From contig JAACFM010000007.1 of the NCBI GenBank assembly GCA_009937445.1, positions 1 to 50,527 on the forward strand: a DNA stretch of 50,527 nucleotides, written 5' to 3'. Source of the stretch: Gammaproteobacteria bacterium (lineage in GTDB: Bacteria; Pseudomonadota; Gammaproteobacteria; Steroidobacterales; Woeseiaceae). Both the position numbers and the translations under genes were made by a program. Below the pieces are notes generated by a model, which was not told the DNA's origin, made no database searches, and saw only the letters and a list, made by a program, of their open reading frames with translations. This document shows, piece by piece, positions 33,748-40,950 of this stretch; position 1 is the first letter of the stretch; the number at the start of each line of letters is the position of its first letter.

Positions 33748-36135
33748 ATGAGTAAGAAATCCATTTCCTATGGCGCGCTAGCGCTCGTGCTTGGTTGCTC
33801 GGGCCTGACGTTCCAAAGCGCACTTGCGCAGGACGATGAAATGATCGAAGAGGTCATTACGATCGGCTCGCGCAGCATGAAGCCGCGGTCGGCATCAGAT
33901 TCAACCGTTCCGATCGACGTTATCAGCGCTGATGACTTTAGCTCTGTTGGCAGCACCGCTGACCTGACCGACAACCTGAAAGCACTGATTCCGTCTTATA
34001 CCGCGACACCAGCAACCGGCGACGGCAGCGCATTTGTTCGTCCGACGTCGCTTCGCGGCACCGCACCGGACCAGTCACTGGTTCTTGTCGATGGCAAACG
34101 CCGACATCGTTCTGCATTGGTGCAGTTCTTCGCACCGGCTGCCGGTAATGGCGCGCATGGCGCTGATGTCGGCATGATCCCGGGTATCGCGGTCAAGAGT
34201 GTCGAAGTACTGCGTGACGGCGCATCGTCACAATACGGATCAGATGCTATCGCAGGCGTTATCAACTTCGTAATGAAAGACGCGTCTGAGGGCGGCTCGG
34301 TACAGGTTACTTATGGCGAACACTATGAAGGCGAGCAAAGCACGAAGCTCGCGGCTAACGCTGGTTTCGCTTTAGGCGACAGCGGCTTTGCGAACGTCAG
34401 CCTGGAATACGTTGACAACGACGGTCTTTCACGCGGCATACAGCGCACCAGCAACTACGACGCGCTGATCGACCTGGGCGTCGACCCAAGCGTTATCGGT
34501 GCTGATGCGCCGTTTGGCGACGCACCCCTTCTGCAGTCGTGGGGTCGTCCGGAAACAGAAGGCATTCGCTTCTTCCTGAATTCGGGCTTCGACATTAGCG
34601 ATACGTCCGAAATCTATGCTCGCTTCAGCGCCGCTGAGACAGACGGTCGCTACCGCTTCTTCTACCGCACCTACGATCACAGCACGCTGGCGCCACTGCG
34701 CGACATGGGCTTTACCGGCCTGCCCGCTGGCTACACGCCATTCCTCGACGGCAATCAGCAAGATGCCAGTCTGGTCCTTGGTATGCGGGGCGAGTTTGAC
34801 AATGGCATGCTGTACGACGTCAGCTACGGTTACGGCAAAGACGAACTCAGCTATTACCTGAACAATACCGTCAATGTTGATCTTGGCCTGGATGACAGCC
34901 TGAATATTCCCCAGATGGGTTTTGACATGGGTGGGTACATTCAAGAAGAGAATAACTTCAACCTTGATTTCTCTCTGCCAATTAGCGACAGCGTAAATCT
35001 TGCTTTCGGTGCTGAAGCGCGCGAAGAGAAATTCAGTGTGATTGCTGGTGAGCCAGCCGCGACCTTCCGTGGCGGTCCCAGTGGTATGACGGCCAGCCGT
35101 CCGGCTGAAGCCGGTGAATTTACCCGTGACAACATAGCGATTTATGCAGACGTTGAGCACGATGTTTCTGATGCGCTTCTGATGCAGTACGCCATTCGTT
35201 ACGAAAACTTCTCCGATTTTGGTCCTACAACAAACGCCAAAATTGCGGGTCGTTACCGTGTCAGCGACACGCTCGCTTTCCGCGGTGCTGTTTCGACAGG
35301 TTTCCACGCCCCAACACCGGGCCAGGCAAACGTCAGAACCACCATCACCACATTTGACGGAAGCTCGGGACTGCAGCAGGAAGAACAGCTCGTTGCACCA
35401 ACATCGTCACTCGCACTTGAAAATGGTGGCGCGCCGCTGACTGAAGAGAAGTCCTTGAACTTCAGCATCGGCTTCGCATCCGACATTTTTGACAACTGGA
35501 CGCTCACGGCTGACTACTATCGTATCGAGGTGTCCGACCGTATTTACCGCGTTGGCGACATAACTATCGACGACCCGTTAATTTCGTCAATTTCGTTTTA
35601 CACGAATGCGCTGGACGTCAGTCATCAGGGTATCGACCTGGTTGTAACGGGTGGTATCGGAGACAACACCGACCTTACCTTCGCGTATGCATTCAATCAG
35701 ATCAGTGTAGACGGTCAGTCGCTGATAAACGGAATCCCGCCGGTAAGCGATGGAACAGTTGAAGACATTGAGAACAACTATCCGGAACATCGCTTTACGT
35801 TGTCGGCCAATACGCAGTTCACTGATAAGTTGGATCTGATGGCTCGCGCTACCTACTACGGCGAACATTATGATGAGCGCGGCACGATTGGTGCAGCGGT
35901 GGATCCAAGCGCCAAGATCGGTTCAACGATCTATCTTGATATGGAACTTGGCTTTCAGGCAACCGACAGTCTGCGCGTCGCTTTGGGTGCCGTAAACATA
36001 CTTGATGAGTTCGTCGATACGATCGGCCCACCAAACGCCAATCGTCTGAGCGTTGGTCTGCAATACCCACGTCGCAGTGCCGCGAACTACGAGGGTGGCT
36101 CCTGGTACCTGAAGGGGATTTACTCCTTCCAGTAA
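33748..36135 (+). CDS. TonB-dependent outer membrane receptor
   Basis: A TonB-gated outer membrane channel of 795 residues. The start at 33748 gives a signal peptide of about 26 residues (ending SALAQ) and has GGGGGAA upstream. A TonB-box-like EEVITIGSR follows, then the plug domain (about 45-190, with FVRPTSLRGTAPDQSLVLVD and GVINFVMK), and a 22-strand barrel ending WYLKGIYSFQ with the terminal aromatic expected for BAM. No siderophore or vitamin B12 gene lies nearby; its neighbours are a RpiR regulator, TRAP permeases and PLP and FAD enzymes, so an organic nitrogen compound, not iron, is the likelier cargo. Confidence 0.92.
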   Translation: MSKKSISYGALALVLGCSGLTFQSALAQDDEMIEEVITIGSRSMKPRSASDSTVPIDVISADDFSSVGSTADLTDNLKALIPSYTATPATGDGSAFVRPTSLRGTAPDQSLVLVDGKRRHRSALVQFFAPAAGNGAHGADVGMIPGIAVKSVEVLRDGASSQYGSDAIAGVINFVMKDASEGGSVQVTYGEHYEGEQSTKLAANAGFALGDSGFANVSLEYVDNDGLSRGIQRTSNYDALIDLGVDPSVIGADAPFGDAPLLQSWGRPETEGIRFFLNSGFDISDTSEIYARFSAAETDGRYRFFYRTYDHSTLAPLRDMGFTGLPAGYTPFLDGNQQDASLVLGMRGEFDNGMLYDVSYGYGKDELSYYLNNTVNVDLGLDDSLNIPQMGFDMGGYIQEENNFNLDFSLPISDSVNLAFGAEAREEKFSVIAGEPAATFRGGPSGMTASRPAEAGEFTRDNIAIYADVEHDVSDALLMQYAIRYENFSDFGPTTNAKIAGRYRVSDTLAFRGAVSTGFHAPTPGQANVRTTITTFDGSSGLQQEEQLVAPTSSLALENGGAPLTEEKSLNFSIGFASDIFDNWTLTADYYRIEVSDRIYRVGDITIDDPLISSISFYTNALDVSHQGIDLVVTGGIGDNTDLTFAYAFNQISVDGQSLINGIPPVSDGTVEDIENNYPEHRFTLSANTQFTDKLDLMARATYYGEHYDERGTIGAAVDPSAKIGSTIYLDMELGFQATDSLRVALGAVNILDEFVDTIGPPNANRLSVGLQYPRRSAANYEGGSWYLKGIYSFQ

Positions 36136-36166
36136 GCCAAAGTAAAAAGGGCGCTTAGCGTCGAAG

Positions 36167-36200
36167 AAACCGGTCATCGCAAGGTGGCCGGTTTTTTTTC
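36167..36200 (+). terminator. Intrinsic terminator after the TonB receptor
   Basis: AAACCGG (36167-36173) pairs with CCGGTTT (36188-36194), extended inward by three further pairs, and runs into eight Ts (36192-36199). It ends the receptor transcript 16 bp before the convergent oxidase stop. Confidence 0.88.
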
Positions 36201-36215
36201 GTCTACAGAACCTGG

Positions 36216-37511
36216 CTATAACAGGCCTTTGTTTTGAGTCGCCGCCAGATCCGACATGAGCTCTTCGTTATCGAGTCTCGCAAGACTCAGGTCGGCGGCA
36301 TACGCTGGCAACCTGTCGCCACAAACAGTGTCTGCGCAAAGTTTACCCGCCGCACACGCGGCCATGGTTCCGAATCCGGAGAGCGCACCAACGACAAAGG
36401 CTCCGCGCCGATCCAGCGGGCCAATCAGGGGCCAGTTTTCTGCTGTCATCGTGTAATAGCCGCCGTAATGGCTGAAGCGAGGCGGTGGCTGACTCACATA
36501 AGCCGCCATCGCCGGGAGGAAACTCGCCGCACCTCGAATAACGATTTCGGGAAAGCTCGGGTCGATCGCCGGTTCGTTGGCGAGATCTTCCTGCGCTGCA
36601 GAGGTCTGTTGGTTGTACGCCCAACCGAGCTTGACCCACTCGCCGTTAGCGCCACCCTCCGGTCGGCAGTGTGTCCCACTGGGTAATGTCTCGGTAAGCC
36701 AGGCGAGCGCCGGATCTTCCACGAGCATTTCTCGTTCTTCGTCGGTCCAGTTCAGTCGTTTGGCGTCGAGGTCGATCGAAAACGGCATATCGCGCGGGAT
36801 CACGCCAAGGTGGTCCTGGAAGGCGATCTTTTGCTGAAATACGTTTTTCACGGGCAGATCGACGCCCAGCATTCGAGCGATTCGAGCAACGAACGGTCCC
36901 GCGGCATTGACGATCATTTCGGCCTCTACGGTTCGCAGACCGGACTCTGTCATGACGCTCAATTGGTATTGATTCTTGTCAGCAATCGCCGTTACTTCTC
37001 CGCGCAGCCGCCGGCCACCGCCTGCGTTGAATTCTTGCAGCAAGTACTGGGCGAGTTGCTGCCCACTGATATCGCCACCGCGGCGGATGTGGACAACGTT
37101 TCGAATATCGGACGACAGCGCGGGAAAGCGCTCTCGAATTTTTTGACCTGTCGTCAGGACGTCTACGTCGATATCACCAGGGATCGCGGCCAACATGTCG
37201 TCGAGGTCTTTCTTGCGCGTCGCGAGACAATAACCGCCTCTTCTCATATGAAAGACATTTTCAGATTCTCGCGCCAGACGATCCAGCTCGTCGATGCTGT
37301 CGTTGGTAAAGTCCGTCATCGTGCGATGCGGCCACCAGTTCCTGTAGTTGTCCCCCGACTGCGCGCTGGTGAAGCTCATCGGTTGACGGCTGTCGATGAG
37401 CAACACGGACTTCTTGTTACGCACGGCGCACAAGTAATACGCCGTGGCGATGCCGGCGATGCCGGCACCTATGATTGCTACCTCAACTGTCTGCTCAGCT
37501 TTGCCGTGAAT
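36216..37511 (-). CDS. FAD-dependent amine/amino acid oxidoreductase (DAO family), non-standard start
   Basis: A flavoprotein of the D-amino acid oxidase/sarcosine oxidase superfamily. The Rossmann motif VAIIGAGIAGIATAYYL is in frame upstream of the first standard start codon (TTG at 37433), so a product starting there would lack the FAD site. In frame, only ATT at 37511 lies between that motif and a TGA stop; the sequence reads ATT then HGKAEQTVEVAIIGAG. The likely full protein is about 431 residues and overlaps dctP by 17 bp. Later blocks MRRGGYCLATRK, AEMIVNAAGPFVARIARMLG and the C-terminal GPLDRRGAFVVGALSGFGTM support the fold. Substrate unknown; an amine or N-substituted amino acid fits. 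Confidence 0.8.
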   Translation of the reverse strand: MHGKAEQTVEVAIIGAGIAGIATAYYLCAVRNKKSVLLIDSRQPMSFTSAQSGDNYRNWWPHRTMTDFTNDSIDELDRLARESENVFHMRRGGYCLATRKKDLDDMLAAIPGDIDVDVLTTGQKIRERFPALSSDIRNVVHIRRGGDISGQQLAQYLLQEFNAGGGRRLRGEVTAIADKNQYQLSVMTESGLRTVEAEMIVNAAGPFVARIARMLGVDLPVKNVFQQKIAFQDHLGVIPRDMPFSIDLDAKRLNWTDEEREMLVEDPALAWLTETLPSGTHCRPEGGANGEWVKLGWAYNQQTSAAQEDLANEPAIDPSFPEIVIRGAASFLPAMAAYVSQPPPRFSHYGGYYTMTAENWPLIGPLDRRGAFVVGALSGFGTMAACAAGKLCADTVCGDRLPAYAADLSLARLDNEELMSDLAATQNKGLL

Positions 37512-38589
37512 TCAGGTAGGCCCTTTCAGAAATGTTGGTGTTGGCTTCCATTTTCTCGAGATATTCGTAAAACGCTTTGCCAATCTTTTCCGAAGCCGGA
37601 TCCTTCGCCATCAGCTCGGAGACAATATCGGCCGTTATTGATTTCAGGTGCTGCAATACCTCGTTTGGAAAGGGTCGCACTTCAATATTAGGGTCAGCCA
37701 ATATCTGTTGCAGAGAATTCGCATTTCCGTTCGTGTACTCCGCAGCCATGTCGACGGTGATCGACTGGCAGCTTATTTCGACCAGCGCTTGCAGGTCCTC
37801 CGGCAGTGACTCCCATGCATCCTTGTTAATCATACACTCGAGTCCCGCGCCGGGCTCTTGCCACCCCGGGTAATAATAGTATCTGGCCGCCTTGTGCAGC
37901 CCGAACGAAACATCGTTATACGGCCCGACCCATTCGGTCGCATCGATTGCGCCGGTTTGCAAAGACGTAAAGATCTCGGAGCCCGGCAAGGTAACCGGCG
38001 TTCCACCGGCGCGGCGCAAAACCTCTCCGCCCAGTCCGGGGATTCGCATTTTGAGACCTTGCAGGTCATCAACACTGTTGATTTCCTTGTTGAACCAGCC
38101 ACCCATTTGCACACCCGTGTTGCCGCACAGAAAGGGTACGAGATTGAAGGGCTCATAAAGCTCCCGCCATAAGGCGTGGCCGCCCCCATAGTGAATCCAG
38201 GCGTTGAGCTCCATGTAGTTGAGCCCAAAGGGAATGGCGGTAAAAAACTGTGCAGCGTCTACTTTGCCCTTGTGGTAATACGATGCATCGTGGCCCATCT
38301 CCACCGTCCCGCGGCTAACCGCATCGAACACCTCAAAGGGCGGAACCAGCTCTCCACCACCGTAGACCTTTATTTTCAGGCGCCCGCCAGAAGCCCTGTC
38401 CAGTCGTTCGGCGAGATTCTCGACCGCCATTCCAAGACCCGGAAACCTTGGTGGCCACGATGTCACGCAAGACCACTCAAAGGACTCCGTCGGGACATTC
38501 ACCCCGGTGGTGCAGTCGCTTTGTGGTTTCGCGCAGCCGGCCAATCCTGCTGCAGCGGCGAGGCCGCCAACAAATTCTCTTCTTTTCAT
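37495..38589 (-). CDS. dctP: TRAP transporter substrate-binding protein, TakP-like Tat lipoprotein
   Basis: The periplasmic receptor of a TRAP transporter, 364 residues. The N-terminus has a twin-arginine motif (KRREFVGG) and a lipobox LAGC with Cys19, so it is probably a Tat-exported lipoprotein. The core blocks GGWFNKEI, LKMRIPGLGGEVLRRAG, IDATEWVGPYNDVSFGLHKA and YYYYPGWQEPG match the TakP group, whose studied members bind 2-keto acids such as pyruvate. It is translationally linked to the oxidase gene downstream. It is the only TRAP binding protein in the window, so it probably serves dctQM at 29.5 kb. Confidence 0.9.
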   Translation of the reverse strand: MKRREFVGGLAAAAGLAGCAKPQSDCTTGVNVPTESFEWSCVTSWPPRFPGLGMAVENLAERLDRASGGRLKIKVYGGGELVPPFEVFDAVSRGTVEMGHDASYYHKGKVDAAQFFTAIPFGLNYMELNAWIHYGGGHALWRELYEPFNLVPFLCGNTGVQMGGWFNKEINSVDDLQGLKMRIPGLGGEVLRRAGGTPVTLPGSEIFTSLQTGAIDATEWVGPYNDVSFGLHKAARYYYYPGWQEPGAGLECMINKDAWESLPEDLQALVEISCQSITVDMAAEYTNGNANSLQQILADPNIEVRPFPNEVLQHLKSITADIVSELMAKDPASEKIGKAFYEYLEKMEANTNISERAYLNSRQS

Positions 38590-38678
38590 TGTGATTTCAG
38601 TCCCTGACGTTGACCGTTAGTCTATTCGGACACTGGGCCGCACTCAATGGGCAAAACCCTGACCGGGAAGCATTAAAT

Positions 38679-38709
38679 GTGGGAAAATAAATATATTATT
38701 AATTCCCAC
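38679..38709. promoter_or_regulatory. Inverted repeat upstream of dctP
   Basis: GTGGGAA (38679-38685) and TTCCCAC (38703-38709) are perfect inverted arms around a 17-bp AT-only spacer. It lies 90 bp upstream of the dctP start. This is a good operator shape for a dimeric regulator and differs in sequence from the repeats near the RpiR gene. An alternative is a hairpin in the leader RNA. Confidence 0.5.
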
Positions 38710-38756
38710 TAACTGGTTTATATTTGCATATTAAATGAGTAATAAAACCACTTTTT

Positions 38757-38922
38757 GCCAAAAATGGGCCCCGACCGCAGGCCGGGGCCCTCCTTCCGTG
38801 GTCCGACCGACGGGTTTTGTCCCGGCGACGCCGTCCCTGGCAGACCAGGGGGACGAACATCGAGCGCGCCCACCCACCGGTCGGTAGGCTCAGTCTCGCA
38901 GAAGCTCGATTTGGGGTAGCTA
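38757..38922 (-). ncRNA. Putative small RNA, orphan transcript with terminal hairpin
   Basis: The region has no credible protein gene, yet the minus strand ends in a strong intrinsic terminator (38760-38790). No minus-strand gene lies upstream, since dtd is on the plus strand, so a transcript must start between about 38800 and 38990. Reading the minus strand 5' to 3': a long-range stem (38904-38910 with 38859-38865), an inner hairpin (38888-38873), a hairpin at 38854-38833, a hairpin at 38824-38811 and the terminator. Three GGA triplets lie close together near 38791-38804. No family recognised; it is not an obvious 6S, 4.5S, tmRNA or RNase P RNA. The 5' end is approximate. Confidence 0.45.
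38760..38790 (-). terminator. Strong intrinsic terminator, minus strand
   Basis: GGGCCCCGACC (38766-38776) pairs with GGCCGGGGCCC (38780-38790), 11 bp with one mismatch and a 3-nt loop. On the minus strand it is followed by ATTTTT. On the plus strand no T-run follows, so it works towards the dctP side. Confidence 0.75.
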
Positions 38923-38987
38923 TTCGTTTGTGCTTGATGCATTAATAAAGGCTCGAAAAGCATCAAATACGGACACCCGGAACAGAA

Positions 38988-39425
38988 ATGATAGGACTCC
39001 TGCAGCGCGTCACAGGCGCCAGCGTCACTGTCGACGACCAAGTCATCGGCAAAATAGATCGTGGGCTGCTCGTGCTGGTCGCCGTTCACCGCGACGATGA
39101 GGAGCGCGACATCCAGCGTCTCGCCGAGCGGATCCTGACCTACCGCGTATTCCCGGACGCTGCAGGCCGCATGAACCTTAGCGTCCAGGACGTTTCGGGT
39201 GGTCTGCTGCTGGTGCCGCAGTTCACGCTGACGGCCGATACACGCAAGGGCACCCGCGCCAGCTTCACGAAGGGTGCTGATCCCGAAAAGGCCACGGCTT
39301 ACTTCGACAGCCTGGTCGGCGCATGCGCTGAGCACCTCGACATTGTCGAAACCGGTCGCTTCGGCGCAAACATGCAGGTCGGACTGGTCAATGATGGCCC
39401 GGTGACCTTTTGGCTTGAGACCTGA
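38988..39425 (+). CDS. dtd: D-aminoacyl-tRNA deacylase
   Basis: Dtd hydrolyses D-amino acids, and glycine mis-attached to tRNA-Ala, from tRNA as a homodimer. The 145-residue length and blocks MIGLLQRV, LLVPQFTLTADTRKGTRASF and the cross-subunit loop LVNDGPVTFWLET match the family; the usual SQFTL is here PQFTL. GGAACAG precedes the ATG. Synthesis of D-amino-acid clearance near an FAD oxidase of the DAO family is noted but probably coincidental, since dtd is a core gene. Confidence 0.95.
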   Translation: MIGLLQRVTGASVTVDDQVIGKIDRGLLVLVAVHRDDEERDIQRLAERILTYRVFPDAAGRMNLSVQDVSGGLLLVPQFTLTADTRKGTRASFTKGADPEKATAYFDSLVGACAEHLDIVETGRFGANMQVGLVNDGPVTFWLET

Positions 39426-39533
39426 TCAAATCGCAGGCGGCGTGTGACACCGGTACGGTTTTGTTGCACTCGCAGGCGTATCATGAACATAATTCGCGCC
39501 CGGCTTTTGCCGGTGCCTATAGTCCAAACCTGC

Positions 39534-39576
39534 AAAAGGGAATCAAAACCCTTTTGGAAAAGCGGGGCAACGCCCC
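39534..39576 (+). terminator. Hairpins between dtd and tatA
   Basis: AAAAGGG (39534-39540) pairs with CCCTTTT (39549-39555), a weak terminator whose T-run is part of the stem. A second hairpin GGGGC-AAC-GCCCC (39564-39576) ends directly before the tatA ribosome site AGGAG (39577-39581) and could affect its access. The rest of the 163-bp gap shows nothing clear. Confidence 0.45.
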
Positions 39577-39588
39577 AGGAGTAATAAG

Positions 39589-39819
39589 ATGTTTGCCAAT
39601 ATTGGTCCATGGCAGTTATTGATCATTCTGGTCATCGTGCTGGCCATTTTCGGCACGAAACGCCTTTCGTCGCTGGGATCTGATCTCGGTAAGTCTGTTA
39701 AGGGCTTTCGTTCCGCCATGAATGAAGCTGAGGAAGAGAGCGACAAGATCAGCGACGACTCTGATGCTGATTTCGACAACACGCCGGTTGACGAAACCCG
39801 CGAGCGAAAAGACGCCTAA
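39589..39819 (+). CDS. tatA: Sec-independent translocase protein TatA
   Basis: TatA forms the transient pore of the twin-arginine pathway that exports folded proteins. The 76-residue product has a short N-terminal helix ([17 protein letters not shown], residues about 6-22), the FGTKRL hinge, an amphipathic helix ([16 protein letters not shown]) and an acidic tail. AGGAG lies 7 bp before the ATG. It heads tatABC. Confidence 0.95.
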   Translation: MFANIGPWQLLIILVIVLAIFGTKRLSSLGSDLGKSVKGFRSAMNEAEEESDKISDDSDADFDNTPVDETRERKDA

Positions 39820-39828
39820 GTCCCTCCT

Positions 39829-40119
39829 ATGTCCGGGATCGGTGGTTCGGAATTTATTCTCCTGTGTTTGATCGGGCTCCTGATTCTGGGGCCCGAGAGG
39901 CTACCGCGCGTGGCGCGTCAAATTGGTGGCTGGATGGGGAAAGCCCGTCAGATGACCCGTTCACTGCAGCGCCAGCTTGAAGAAGAGGTCAGCATCAAAA
40001 AGAACTTTGGTATAGACCCCAAAGACCTCAACCCCAACGAACTATTGAAACCGAACGACAACGACACGTTTTCGCCGCTGCATAATGACGAGGACGAAGA
40101 CGAGACGCCGGCCAAGTGA
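39829..40119 (+). CDS. tatB: Sec-independent translocase protein TatB
   Basis: TatB binds TatC and receives the twin-arginine signal peptide. The 96-residue product has the characteristic early Glu in GGSEFILLCLIGLLILGPERLP, then a long amphipathic helix and an acidic tail rich in Asp. It follows tatA by 9 bp and overlaps tatC by 4 bp. At 96 residues it is short for TatB. Confidence 0.92.
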   Translation: MSGIGGSEFILLCLIGLLILGPERLPRVARQIGGWMGKARQMTRSLQRQLEEEVSIKKNFGIDPKDLNPNELLKPNDNDTFSPLHNDEDEDETPAK

Positions 40120-40865
40120 CACAGGAACCTGAGAAAGAAGAAGAAGGCCTCGCAGAAGGTTCGCTGATGTCGCACCTCGTCGAGCTGCGCAGCCGGCTGT
40201 TCAAAGTCTTTGGCAGCGTGTTTGGTGTGTTTATTCTGCTGGTACCCTTTTCCCGCCATGTTTTCGACTTCGTGGCAACACCATTGACCCGCTTCGTTCC
40301 CAGTGGTGAGCTTCAATCAATAGGGGCCGTTACGCCCCTGACAGCAACAATTTCTCTGTCGTTTTATCTATCACTGTTTCTCGCCATGCCCGTCATCCTG
40401 TATCAAGTCTGGGCGTTCGTCGCGCCAGGCCTGTACAAGAAAGAAAAACATTTCGCGTTTCCACTGCTCGCGTCCAGCATCCTGCTTTTCTACGCGGGTT
40501 TGGCCTTTGCCTACTACGTGGTGTTTCCGCTCATTTTCGGTTTCGTATCGACGTTCACACCGGACATGGTCGAGTGGAAGCCGGATATGGCTGAATACGT
40601 TAGTTTTGTAATGATGGTGGCACTGGTGTTCGGAATCGCGTTCGAGACACCTATTGCAACCATGTTGACGGTATCGACTGGCCTGACGACAACAGACACG
40701 CTGGCCAAGGCCCGCCCTTACGTCTTTTTGGGTGCCTTTGTCGTCGGTATGCTTTTAACGCCACCTGATATCATCAGCCAGACGGTGCTCGCGATTCCCG
40801 TATACCTCTTATATGAACTTGGAATCTTCATGGCGAAACTGTTCAAGTCTCGCCCTGTCAAGTAG
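40116..40865 (+). CDS. tatC: Sec-independent translocase protein TatC
   Basis: TatC is the six-helix membrane receptor of twin-arginine signal peptides. The 249-residue product shows the family start MSHLVELRSRLFK (here preceded by an acidic stretch), the conserved LPVILYQVWAFVAPGLYKKEK-type loop read here as AMPVILYQVWAFVAPGLY, and FAYYVVFPLIFGF. The start is GTG at 40116. Tat export is needed for the predicted twin-arginine dctP at 37.5 kb, and for other enzymes elsewhere. Confidence 0.95.
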   Translation: MTQEPEKEEEGLAEGSLMSHLVELRSRLFKVFGSVFGVFILLVPFSRHVFDFVATPLTRFVPSGELQSIGAVTPLTATISLSFYLSLFLAMPVILYQVWAFVAPGLYKKEKHFAFPLLASSILLFYAGLAFAYYVVFPLIFGFVSTFTPDMVEWKPDMAEYVSFVMMVALVFGIAFETPIATMLTVSTGLTTTDTLAKARPYVFLGAFVVGMLLTPPDIISQTVLAIPVYLLYELGIFMAKLFKSRPVK

Positions 40866-40950
40866 GAAGCCGTAAGCAAATAGTGTCTAATGCTTAGCCC
40901 TTAGGCTCAAGAAAATCTAATAGGCGCCAGGCGCCAACCGGGGAAAAATA

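Noticed and set aside
34429-35307. 292-codon minus-strand frame inside the TonB receptor gene
   Set aside because: Antisense shadow of a clearly coding receptor sequence; no domain and no ribosome site.
36810-37691. 293-codon plus-strand frame opposite the FAD oxidase and dctP genes
   Set aside because: Antisense to two genes with recognised domains; no family features in its own product.
38718-39335. Long minus-strand reading frame of 205 codons over the putative sRNA and dtd
   Set aside because: It runs antisense through most of dtd, which is clearly conserved, contains no recognisable domain, and covers the strong minus-strand terminator near its own 3' end.
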